Positions 1-12,400 of a DNA stretch of 64,000 nucleotides are shown one piece after another. Made by a program: the position numbers and the translations under genes. Under the pieces are notes generated by a model. That model searched no databases. It was not told where the DNA came from and saw only the letters and a program-made list of their open reading frames with translations. How positions within the stretch are numbered: the first letter of the stretch is position 1; every line of letters begins with the position of its first letter. Origin of the DNA: Asterochloris sp. CNOR1. Lineage: Eukaryota; Chlorophyta; Trebouxiophyceae; Trebouxiales; Trebouxiaceae. The stretch is taken from positions 868,001 through 932,000 of the forward strand of contig OZ017753.1 in NCBI GenBank assembly GCA_963969365.1, given 5' to 3'.

Positions 1-124
1 AGGCGCATTGTCAGCACTGGCGCCCACATGCTTGCAAGACACAGCCATCGTTTCTTGCCACAAGCTGGTCATCCCTTGCATGTTCAACACATCAACACGT
101 GATGCTGCAATCCCTGATGAACAG

Positions 125-3100
125 GCTTGGCCAGCCAATCAGCGACGTGGAGGACCCTGCAGCAGTCAAGTGGAAGTCAGCCAGCTTCAACTTTTACGAC
201 AAGCGTCTGCTGGGAGGGGCCTGGCAGCAGGAGGAGCATCCTGAGCACATCCGCCAGTTCATGCGTGTGCTGGCTGTGTGCCACACAGTCATCCCGGACG
301 GTGAGGCTCAGGCAGGGCTGGCAGGCAGGCATCTAAGAAGCGTGGCCAAGAGCAGCCTGGTAACATGTAACAGCTGGTAGCCGACACCTGCCTGTGCTGG
401 CTGTATGCCTCGCAGTCATCTGAGACTAGCAAGTGCCTGGCTGTCCCAGGGCAGGCTTCACGACAAGGCAGGCTGTGCAGCAGGGCAGGCATGAGGCAGG
501 CTTGGGGCGTGGCACGCTGCCTGGCCAAGTTCAAGCTAGCAGAGCCAGTGGACACAGGAGTGCTGGCTGTCTGCCCTGCCGTGGTACATGTGTCCCATCT
601 TTTCGCATGCTTCAGGCCGCATAGTGGGGACTGGTAAGACATGCTGCCAACTCAGACCAGACGCTGTGCAGGCCCTGAGGACCCTGACCAGATTGAATAT
701 GAGGCAGAGTCGCCGGATGAATCTGCCCTGGTGGCGGCGGCCAAGGTGTTTGGGTTCTTCTTCCACAAGCGCACAGCCACAACGGTGTTGGTGCGGGAGA
801 CGCAGACCAGCAAGGTGCCCCCATAGAGCCAGCAGGCACAGATTGCCCTTCATGTTCAGCTTGTGTGCCAGCAAGCGCCTTGACAGGGCGGTGCAAATGG
901 TTTGGTACCCCAGAAATGCTTCTGTACTCCAGAATGCTGGCACCCATGCACAGCCTTGCACCTCAAGTGGGGTGGCGTGCGCCTCAGTATTGGCAGGCCC
1001 ACCTGCATCTGTCCAGGCGTGTACTGAGCGTGCCTGCCTCTGACAGGTGTGTGCCTGACACCAGATCAGCCTATGACGGCGTGGTGGGAGGCTCAGCTCA
1101 TGTATCATCTTGGTTGCTTGATGCAGGTCACAGAGGTTGAGTACGAGATCCTGAATATCCTGGAGTTTGACAGCACCCGCAAACGCATGAGCGTCATCTG
1201 CCGCTCCAGCGAGGGCAAGCTGTGGCTGTACTGCAAGGTGACATTGGCAGTGCTGCCCAGCGGTGCACTACGGTTGCCACAGGCACCTTTTTGATCACCT
1301 CAAGTCATCAATGCAATGCCTGCGCAGTCAGCCACACCCAGTGCAGCACAGGCAGAGCAGTTGGGCATGCCAGCAGGCAACAGCGGTTTGAGACATGCAC
1401 AAGGCTAGCCGCTGCGCCACAGCACAGTTCCCAAGCCTTGGCCTCAGTACCTGGTTTGCCAGCTGTGAGTCACTGCTGTAAGGGCCTTACACACTGGTCT
1501 GTGTGCGCTGAAAAGCTGTATCACTGCTAGACACTCAGCTCATCGTGGCCGCCCCCTGCCCGCTGCAGGGGGCTGGCACTGTGACCAGTGAGTCATGAAA
1601 GGCTGCATGATTCCACAATGGTCACACTGGTGTCATCCTGCTTGCTGCAGGGGGCCGACACTGTGATCTACGAGCGCTTGGCAGCTACCCACCCCCTCAA
1701 CGCTCAGCTCAAGGTAGTTACGCGGGATCATATGGAGGAGTTTGGGTCTGCAGGGCTGCGCACGCTGTGCCTAGCCTACGCAGAGCTTGACCCAGCGGAG
1801 TATGACAAGTGAGCATCGTTTTCAGCAAATGGTTTCTTGCAACTGGAGGACAGCTCCCTGTTGCTGTTGCATCTGCACAGTCTGAGATTGTGGACTGCTG
1901 TTACTTTTCTAGTGGCTGCTCAATGGTCCAGGCATGCACTGTATGGCATCCTGTGCTCTTGCATGCCTCTTGGATCGTGTACACACATCCTCTTGCATAA
2001 GCAGGCACAAGACGGTGCCTGTTCAACTCTCAATGCGCCCACTTTCCACTGCAGGTGGCAGCAGCAGTTCTTTGCAGCAAAGACCGCCCTGACAGGGCGA
2101 GACGAGAAGCTGGCAGCAGCGGGGGAGTTGATTGAGAGGGACCTCATACTGCTGGGCTGCACAGCCATTGAGGACAAGCTGCAGCAGGGGGTGCCCGAGT
2201 GCATCGAGCGCCTGGCCAATGCGGGCATCCGCATCTGGGTCCTCACCGGGGACAAGCAGGTAGGCACTGAAGGTGCCTCTGCGCCCCAGCCGCTGCTGGA
2301 GACTGCTGCACTCAGCCTGGCCCCACAGCCAGGACCACAGCTGGCACCTGCATCTGGGTGCACGGGGGAAAGAGCATGTCGGCCTCAGAATTGCAGGAAA
2401 CAGTGCTGTTTGTGCACAACAGCTGCTGGGCAGGGGGAACACACACAGCCTGGCTCGCAGCGGCTTGTGCAAGCACCCACAGCTAGCAACAAGCTGCCAG
2501 GGAGGTGGGCTGGGGAGGCGACGTATGCCGCCTTCAAACCAGCAGGGATGGCGAAACCCAAGTGGCTGGCGCCCAGCTCATTGGCCACATGCAGGCCCCT
2601 GAACCATCTGCCATGATACAGCCTAGCGCACCATGCAGCCCTGTCTAAGGTTGATGTGTGGCTTGCGTGCAGGAGACGGCCATCAACATTGGCTTTGCCT
2701 GCAGCCTGCTGCGCACAGACATGACGCAGTATATCATCAGCGCCAACGTGCCTGAGGTGGTATCGCTGGAGGATCAAGGGAATCATGAGCAAGCCTTCAA
2801 GGTGGCGCATGCAGCCGTGCAGGTGAGCCAGGGCTGGCTGTCACCTTGCCTGGCTTGGATGCCACTCTGAGGAGTCTTGTGATTGCTGTGCATGGCAACG
2901 CGTTGTGCAGCACCTGTCAGCTGCGGTTTGCAGCACCTGCCTCCCTCGAGGGTGTGCCACATTGAGTGCTGCCAGGAGGTCTGGCAGTGCTCAGCGACAC
3001 TGGCTTAACATGTCCAAAAGCTGCGGCAGCTTGCCGGGGTCTTGCACCTGCCGCACTGGCAGACTTGCATGCCTGCAGGAGCAGCTGGCAGATGCCCTGA

Positions 3101-6100
3101 AGCACATGCTAATGCAAGGGCAGGACACCGACAAGGCGCTCATCATTGATGGCAAGGCCCTGATTCACGGGCTGGCAGATGACACCAAGGCCCGCCTGCT
3201 GGAGGTGGGGGGCATTTGCACACTCTGCCCAGCCCTTGGCATGCAACGCACGGTAACTGACACAAGTTTGGGTTGATCCAGACCCCAAAACCCCCAGCGT
3301 GACCCTGCTGGCACAAGATGTCCTGGTGGTGGCTTTTGGCTGACTGGGAGGCCTGCCTGCTGATCCCTTCCAGGCGCCTGCAGGTGGGCCAGAAGTGTGC
3401 AGCAGTAGTGTGCTGTCGGGTCTCCCCCAAGCAGAAGGCGCTGGTTACTGCGCTGGTGAAGTCTGCAGGGGATACTACGCTGGGCATTGGTGATGGGGCT
3501 AACGATGTCGGCATGATTCAGGAGGCCCACATTGGTGAGTTGGCTCCTGCATCAGGAGTAGAGTTGCTTGCCTGTGGCTGTGACTGTAGCCATTGCTACC
3601 AGCAGCTCCCAGTAAGCTATGCGCCACGAACTTAGCCTACAGCTCAGAGCCTACTGCAGCAACAGTTGAGCAAGCCAGGTGACATGTGCTGCACTGGTCT
3701 GCACCGTTCAGGTGCCATGTTGGTGCAGCGTGGTAATGGTAACGGCTGACTCCTGTGTCATGACACCATCTTGCACCTACACAGGGATGCATCAGGTTTC
3801 TGCAATATAACCATGACAGCTACCACCCCAGAAACGCTGTCACCTGCAGGCGTGGCCGTCAGCAACCAGCAGGGCACGCAGGGTGCAGCATAACCCAGAC
3901 ACGCCTTCACATGTGCACCTCTGCATGACATCGCCGTAACCCACAGGCACGGTTGTCAGCATGCACCAGCCTAGCCATCCAGTGCAATAACTCAACAAGT
4001 TCAATGAGCACTCACCTCTGCTGCAGGTGTGGTCATGTTTGGCGAGGAGGACCTGCAAACAGACGTTTCCAGCACCTGCCTACTGCTGCAGTGATGGCCA
4101 TTGGCACCAAGAGGGCCAGCAACAGCTTTGTACCCACAGGGCAGCCTGTTTTCCTGCAGACATGGGCTTTGGTCAGGACAGGCAGGCCTACCCCGCCCTG
4201 CACCTCTGTCATCGCATGGGCATTTAACTTGACTTTCAGCTCTGACATTGAAGGCCTGTTCGTGCCCTTGTCTGCAGGCGTCGGCATCAGCGGGCAGGAG
4301 GGCATGCAGGCAGTTATGTCCAGCGACTTTTCCATAGCCCAGTTCCGCTTCTTGGAGTCTCTGCTGCTGGTACATGGGCGCTATTCCTACCTGCGCATTT
4401 CCCGCATGGTCGCCTTCTTCTTCTACAAGAATCTGCTCTTTGGGCTGACCATCTTCTTCTACAACACGCTGTGCTTCTTCAGCGGGCAAACCATCTACAA
4501 TGGTGGGTGTAACTGCCAGTGACATTCTGGAATGTCTGCCGTGTCTAGCTTTGCCACATTCCTCAGCCTTGTCTGGCCTATTGTCAGCTATTCCACTGCT
4601 CTTATGAGCTACCATCATGCGACCTGCTTGCTTAAGCCTGGGAGAAGCCCACAGCAGTCAGCTGCTTGTATCTGCTCTGACAGCCCTGCTGGGAGCCCTC
4701 ACCCAAGACGCTTTGGCAGCACTGCATGGCTGGTTGCTATGGGGTGCCAAGGCTGCTGGGCCGTCAATGAATCAACAGCTCTTCTTGGCTCATGCAACTG
4801 GTCTGATCATGCTCCTGAGCTGCTTCACAACCATTACCAGCAGCAAACATCACACCACCTGGAGATGCAGGCTCTCTGACTCTGTATGCCCATTGTCGCA
4901 GACTTGGCACTGCTAGGAGCAGCCTTACTGCCTGTGGCTGCACACATGGCACTGCTAGCCTTGCAGTCTCTGTTGTTCAACTCGCTTATAATTGTGCTTG
5001 TAGCTGCAGACTTCGCACCGCCAGGAGCAGCAATGTCTGCCCAGTGCACCCATCTGTGCCCATTGCTGCAGACTTCTACATGTCTCTGTACAATGTGGTG
5101 TTCAGCGCACTGGTGCCCCTGATTGTGGGAACCATGGATGTGGATGTGAGCAAGGAGATGAGCCGCAAGTACCCAGGTAGGCTTGGGCTGTTCCGGGATG
5201 CTGAATTTATTCCGTTACATCTTGCACAACGACAGACCTTCAGGCCATGCTGCCCCATGTGCCAGCACTACTGGAAAGTTTGCATGGTGCAGTCACACGC
5301 GGGCGTTCTGTCAGGGCACTTTGCAGCCCTTAGGCTCTGTGTTGGGTTGGTGTTCTGGGACCCTGTCTGCTTGAGAGGTCTGCACCCCTGAATCTTCTGA
5401 ATGCACTCCATGCCTGGGCCTGCCTGCAGGGCTGTACCAGGTGGGGCCTCGCAATGCCTACTTTGACCTCCGCGCAATGGTGGGCTGGCTGCTGAATGCA
5501 ACATACCAGGTGATCTGGCAGCACAGCCGGACCAGCTCTGCTCTGTAGTGGTGTGGCAGTTGGAAGCGTGTGAGCTTGCCCTACATTGTGTTGTGCACCT
5601 GACAGCAGCTCTTCACAGCAGTGCATGTGGCACCAAAGACATCTGCCTACAGCAGAAGAGTGCGCTGTGCAGGGCAGACAGCCCCGCCCCTCCCCGCTCT
5701 GCCAGTCTCTCACTCTGTATTGCTCACCCTGCAGGCAGTGGTCATTTTTGTGATGACCATCATAGCGTACAGGCCCATTTATGCCGACAGGCACTCCGGA
5801 ACCACCTTCAGCCACTGGCAGACGGGGGCAACCCTGTTCACTGCAGTTCTGCTGACCATTCATCTCGAAATCACATCCATCATAGATCGGTGGACCTGGC
5901 TGCACCACCTGGCGGTGGAGGGCAGCATTTGTGAGTGGTCGCTCCCCTGCTGCTTCATCTGCAGTTCCTGACTGATCTTGATGTCCTTGGCCCTGCCACC
6001 CAGGCATTGCCACGCTGCAATGCTGCTTTTGGTGACATGGTCTGTGACTGGCATGCCTTGCTGCACATCCATGTTGCCTGGGAAGAGGTGTGACAGCTGC

Positions 6101-9100
6101 ACTGCTTGCGGCAGCATCAAGCTGCAGTCAGTGTTGCAGCATGCTAGCTTGCTGCTGCACTGTGCTGCAGCGCAGGTGGCTTACCAGCACCTGCCAACCA
6201 ACAAGCACTGATGAAGACTGTCTCTGTGTGCAGTCTTGTGGTTCCTGTACATGATTGTGTGGGGCGAGTTCCCACTGGGCTGGTCACAGGTGGGGCCCCT
6301 GCTGATTGCATACACCTCCAGTCTCCACCCCTGCAGCTGCCCACTATCAGCATGACAGCTTGTGCGCTGCAGCAGTGCTGCCCAGCAGCCAAGCAGGCAT
6401 GGTGGCATTGCAGCACCTGTGGCACGCTCTAGCTCAACAGCATGCCCGCCCATGCTGCCCTCTGCTGCCATTGCTGGGGAAATGGGTAACATTGCTGACA
6501 TCAACATTTGGAGCTCACCCTGCTGTAGGACTTGTATGAACTTTTCATCGAGGTGCTGGCCACCTCTGCCCAGTTCTGGCTATTCATTCTGGTGGCGCCC
6601 TTTGTCTGCGTGCTGCCAGGCTACTTCTTCAGGCAGATGCGCAGGTGAGCTGTCCACTGACTCCTAGGGGCCCTTTGGGTGGCACCGGGTGCACAGCGCT
6701 CCAGAGCCTGGATAGTGCTAGGCAGGCCTGTAATTTCCTGCTATGGGCGCTTCCAGGCTGCTGAATCATGTGGGTGAGGAGGTGACAGCTTGCCCTGTGC
6801 ACTGACACAGACCCAGGACCCCGTACAGTCTCCTGCTGCCAACAAGAGGCAGGCACTGCCTAGACTGCACGCCATGCTTGCTGTGTGTTCCGATGTTGTA
6901 CGGGCATGACCTGACCAAATGCTGTCGGCAAGCACATGCACCAGCAGGCTGAAGGCACTTACCTGTCGTCTGCTAAGGCAGGCCCTGCATGCACAGAACA
7001 GTGCAGATGCCATTGCACATCGCCATTGCAGACAGCCGGGCTTCCCTGTAGCCTGCAACAAGAGTGCTGTCGGGGTGCTACTGCAGACACCTGCGCCCTG
7101 ATGACAAGCACATAGTGGCTGAGATCGAGTCGATGGTGACCTGCGGCGCCCTGGCCCGCGTGAAGAGCATGCACCCCGACGCTGGACCGCTCAGCCCAAA
7201 GCTGATGCGGCCCAGCATGGGCCTGACAGTCTGCTGCAACACTGGTGAGGCCGGGTCACTGGCAGAATGAGGGCCGCAAGGGTGCACTGCCTTGCTGTCT
7301 GCTGCAGAACAGGTGCGGCAAGCAGCCTGTGAGTGGGCTCACTCGGGAACGGTAAAAGCCAGGCCTTAATGTGCGCCAAGGGGGGCTGCCTGCTGCAGCG
7401 TGGGCGAGGCAGGCAGCTTGTGGGGGGGTGAGGGGTGCGCCCTGCAGTGGACTTGTGGTCTGCGCCCCACTGTGGGCACAAATATGTTCTGCAACATGAC
7501 TAACTCAGGCTGCAATGCCATGCATGGGCATCTCATGGATTCCTAACCGCGTGACATCTGTGCGTCTTCTCCCCTGCAGCTGCTGCCTGTCCTGGTGTGC
7601 GCCGCAAGGTGCCCCTGTGACCACGCCCCTGCTCATCTGAGGGCACTGCACGATATAGCTCCATTATTGCCTATGGCGCACATAGAACTCTTTGCAATGT
7701 TCCAAATGGAACTGCTTTGCCCGCAGGCTATGTGCCTCACGATGCCCCAGGGGCCATGTCCTTCTTCACGCCCCGTCACAGCGTGATGCAGTGCAAGCAG
7801 GCCTTTGGGCAGGACGCGGGCAGCCAGCGCAATCCTGTGGTGGCCAACCTGGACGCCTCCCTGCGCCGCAACCCCCTGAGGCACCACCGCTCCAGCAAGA
7901 TGCTCACGCTGGAGGTCCAGCCTAACAAGGTGAGGCTGCAGTGTGCAGGGCACAGTGATGATGTGGGGACGCTGCTCCTGGTGTCTCATGGCAGAAAGCC
8001 ATAGGCCGTCAGTGAGTGGCTGCCCTACAATGTGGCTTGAGCGCTCTAGCGACATGCTCACGCTGGAGGTCGGTGCCCAACGCAGTGAAGCTGCACGCTA
8101 TGCAGCCCGAGCATGTGGCTGCAGACTTGACGCTGTTGGGACAGTGCTGTTTCTCTCTTCAGCTGAGGTCAGCAAACAGATGTTCATGGGGTATGCCTGT
8201 TCTTGGAAGAGAATGGCATGCTGCAATGCAGCAGTGTGCAGACGGTTGCTTCAGAACTGCTTACCATTGCTGGGCTGAAATGCTCTTGCAGCCTTGGCTT
8301 GACAGCTCTTTGAGGCATGCGCCTTCAGCTCCATGCACTGCCAAAGGCCAGCAGTCACAAGCCAAGGTGGCTGATTGCAACGCAAAACAGCAGTGATGGA
8401 TGAAGTCAAGCTAGTAACTGCCCTGCTGACCGCCTGGCTCCTGCCCCTACAGGCGCCAAAGGGTGGCCGCAGCAAGTCTCCGGACCTGAAGGCTAAGAGC
8501 AAACTGCAGAAGCAGGGGCTGGACACTGTTGTGCAGGTGTGTCCCCCCGAGGAAGGGGCGCAGGTCATTTTGTTCAGAAAGGTCTGTCGGGCTGCTGGCG
8601 CGCACTTCCAAACACATATACTGGCCAACGAACATGATTGCTCCTCCTGTCTGCTGCTGTTCTAAATTGCATGGTGGGTCAGCACTGATCTTGCTAGCAG
8701 TTTGGCACTGATCTTAGAGCCGCCATGACTGTTTGAGTGCTTGCTACCCGCAGACGAGCCCCGCCAACCCCAAGCCGCAGCCAGCTGAGACAATCCCAGC
8801 TTTCAACATCGATGTGTCAGCAGCCTCAGCCACCCAGAGCCCAGGTGCAGCAGACTCCCCGAGGTCGCCTGCCACCAAGGCGCTGCCCGGGCTGCTAGAG
8901 GCCGCCTTGCAGGGGGAAAACAGCCAGTTGGGAGACAGGGGCTCTGGGCCCCATGATGGCGGCGGGCAGCCCCTGCCTTTGCCAGGCAGCGCTGCCAGCA
9001 GTACCAGCACTGATGCAAGTGCAGCAGCACCAGCCCCACGACCAGTCAGGACGCAGCTGCCAATGCAAGGCAGCGGCCCGTTGCCGCCGCACCTGCCGCA

Positions 9101-9278
9101 GACCCAGACACCGCCAGCGCTGGCGTCGCAGCAGCAGCCCTTCACTGACCTGGGCGTGACGCCTACCACCAGCCTTCTGAGCAGCGACAGCACAGCCTCC
9201 CAGCAGCCGCCCCCTTCTGCACGCACAAGATTGGGCAGGCCGCTGCGCACGGCCTCGCAGGATGCTGGCAAGCAGTAG
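125..9278 (+). CDS. P4-type phospholipid-transporting ATPase (flippase), 5' end outside window
   Basis: This gene encodes the C-terminal two thirds of a P4-ATPase, a membrane pump that flips aminophospholipids to the cytosolic leaflet. Eighteen exons join in phase: 125-300, 672-814, 1127-1237, 1651-1808, 2055-2259, 2673-2822, 3079-3204, 3384-3534, 4278-4502, 5072-5176, 5430-5509, 5735-5930, 6234-6289, 6539-6644, 7087-7244, 7727-7929, 8453-8536 and 8754-9278, giving about 985 residues. Visible landmarks are ESPDESALV (672-814), the KGAD nucleotide-site motif built across the 1237/1651 junction, LTGDKQ (near 2250), and the hinge motif [18 protein letters not shown] (near 3490-3534). The last six membrane helices follow from 4278 to 6644. 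The catalytic DKTGT motif and first four helices must lie upstream of the window. After the last helix there is a tail of about 320 residues rich in Ser, Pro, Gln and Ala, probably cytosolic. The family assignment is secure; lipid specificity cannot be read from sequence. Confidence 0.95.
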
Positions 9279-9493
9279 CACTGACAAATACACCACATAG
9301 GCAGTGCTGGTTCCCAAAGTACCATCAGATCGACAGGCATCGAGTGCTTCAGCCAGGCATATGACTCTTGGAACGCCTGCTTTGAAATGACTTGCATAGT
9401 GAAGAGGGGGTGCGCTCGACGAACACACAGCAGGGGTGTTGAGTGCACAGCACGAGAGCGCATCGGCAGCGCATAGCAAGCAGCAACACGACT

Positions 9494-12400
9494 TCAGGCC
9501 AGCTGGGCAGGTCCTGCTTTTGTGGCAGTGCCATGCAGTGCATCGCTGCCAGGAAAGTCCTTGAAGGAGTGTGCAGGCAGGTTGGCATAGAAACTCTGCT
9601 TGGCCTGGTGGTTGATCTTTGCAAACAGCAGGCGCAGCACCCTCTCGCGATCCTCCCACTGCAGATCCTGCAGGACAGGATTGAGTGCCATAAGACACAC
9701 TGAGACGTTCAGGAAGGCGACCAGTAGGTCTGTCTGCAGCAACGCTGAGGACATGGCCGTCTGCACAAGCAAGGTTTGACTTGCTGTTCCAGGCTCAGCT
9801 CAGACTTGGCCGACACAGGCACATTCAAGGTCTCTGCCAGCATCCTCAGAGCCTCTGCTGACCTTGATGTCCACCTGCTGCCCAGGTCTGGGAATGGGCT
9901 GGGGAGTTGCTTTGCTCCTGCCCTCTGCCCGCTCCCGCATGATCTGATCGCGCACCTGCATCATGGTCAAAGGTTGATGCTGTGGGCATACCGCTCCTGC
10001 ACTCTCTGCAGCTGTCCCTGCTGCAGTGCCTGCTGGTGTGATGCTGCAGATGGCTGTCTCACTGCATTGCTGCATGCACAGCATTGGACGTTCCCATGGC
10101 TGCAGCTGCAGCCTGGACCTTGCTGGAGAAGGGCACCCAGCTGTCTGCAAGGCTGCAGAGCCAGTCAGCAGATGCTTCCCCCCACAGCTGCGCTTTGGGA
10201 TCTGCATGAACAGGTCAAAGACTCGGCAGCCACCCTGTGCGCCAGCTCCTACGGCAGAGGCTAAACACGCACCATTGCAATGGGCCATCAAGAGGGTCAA
10301 CCTTTGCAATAAGTCAGCAGGCCACACCTGGCAGATGCTGTCCACATTGAATGTCCCTCCATTTGCTGCACCTCCCCAGACCCCCACTGCCACAAAGCTT
10401 GCTCCTCCTTGCAGAGGTCAGACGTCAGATGTCTCCACAGCAGGGTCAGCAGGCATGTCGGCCGCACCTGGCGGATGCTAGACACCAGGAACGTCTCCAC
10501 ATCGCTCCGCTGCAGCAGCACCTCATGGGCCAGGCGCCGTACGTTGGCCAGCTCCCGCGCCTTCACGCGCACCTGGGGAGCACCAGAGATCGATCAGCCC
10601 AGCCAAAGACTGGGCAGCTGGATTCAGGCTGCATCGTCATGACCAGCGTCGCAAGCCCTGTCATTACTGGCCCCATCCTCTGGGAGCTAGGAACCAATGT
10701 GGGCAGCCTGAAAGCAGCAACTCAAACAGAGGTCAGGGTGTGACGACCACATTGTGAGCATGCGCATCAATGTGGCAGAGCAAAAAGACTTACCAAGACA
10801 TTGCAGGCTGTTTTACGTCCACCTCAGCCTGGGCCAGCTGTGCATTTCTGGAGCCGTGATTTCAGTCCCTTAGAGGGTTTTCTAATCACAGAACACCACC
10901 AGCAAAGCACAAGACCATGCGCTGGGTGCCTCAAACTGTCCCCTTTCCGTAACCCAGCCCTATTGATGACTGAGCTCACTCTCACCAGACCCTCACACCT
11001 CCACCTCCCTCATGGCCTCGGCCAGCTGTGCAGTCCTGAGTCCAAGAGAAGTTGTGGCATGAGATGACCCTCCATCCCCAGTAGAAGGCCTCGCACCCAC
11101 AGGCCAGGCAGGCTCTCTCAGACCACCTTTGGTCTGCCTGGGTCTGTTGGCAATGACTGCGCCAGGCAAGCCCAGTACACCCTCGTCACCAAATCTCACC
11201 AGGCGCCTCAGGCTGTTGCCCTCCCCCTCGGCCTGGGCCAGCTGTGCGGCCGTGCGCTGCAGCAGAACCTGGCGCTCGGCGTCGGCGTCCTTCAGTGTCT
11301 GCCCGAGGGAGCGCTCCAGGGCAGCCACCTTCAGCCCCGCCTCCCGGATCTCGCGGGCCTGTGAGGAAGACAGTCAACTCAGAGCATGGCACTTTGTCAC
11401 CCAGAGCGCTCCAGGGCGGCCACCTACAGGCCTACCCCTGCATCTTGCGTGCCTGCAAGGGAGACATCTATTTTTGAGATCTGGCTGCTGGAGGCTTTGT
11501 CACTGAGGGCGCTTTCAGGGCAGAGAGCTTCAGCCCACCCTCTCGAACCTGATGGCCCTGCAAGGAAGCTGGTGGCTTACAGTGTGTCAGCTCTAATATC
11601 TCACCACAGAATTCCGAACAGACTGCAGGGACAGGTAGAAAACAAAGTGACTGTTCGTGGCAAGCTGGCAGGCAATGAGAGGATGCCCGACAGGGGGCTG
11701 CAAAAAGTCAGCAAAAGGGGGCTTTGTTGCTGAGCACCACAGGTCTGCATCATGCACACTGCTCCCTGGGGTGTTAGACGACAGTCACTGAGACTACAGC
11801 ATCGGCAAGCAACCTGCACAGCAGCAAAGCCCAGGGGAACAGGCGGCCTATCCAGGAGGACATCTGCAACAGCCTGCTGCAGCAGCCTGCCTTCCTTGAG
11901 GGCAGAACAAGCAGCTCGCCCATCTGCCGTTCCTGAGGGCTGCCCTGTCCCTTCCAGGACATGCCATGCCCCATCTGCCTTCCTCGAGGGCTGACCCAGC
12001 AGCTGCTACTCCCACCTAGCCCACCTGCAGTGTCCCCCTCTTGGCATACTGCGTCTCCATCTCGGCCTTGATGGCCACCTCCCTGGCCAGACGCTGCCGG
12101 TCTGCCACCACCTGCTGCAGGTCGCGGCTCAGCCCCTCGCTCTCCTGCAGCGTGCCAGGTAGGTCAAGCATCTCAGCGAATGCACCAAGCCACAAGTGCT
12201 GCATAGCAGCTGCCCAGCAATGGGGCCATGAGCTGCAGGACTAGCTGGGATGGTGGTCATGGCAAGACCCCTCGCTCTCCTGCAGCACAGGGAGGAAGCT
12301 GCAGCACTGCCAACAGAATCCGGGGGCAGCTGCACCTTGCCTTGCTGCAGCTGCTGCAGGTTGTGGCTCAGTCCTGCCTCTCCTGCAACATGCCGGGGGT

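Noticed and set aside
8744-9698. Minus-strand frames of 239-267 residues
   Set aside because: They lie antisense to the last P4-ATPase exon, whose Ser/Pro/Gln-rich code keeps the other strand open. No plausible protein.
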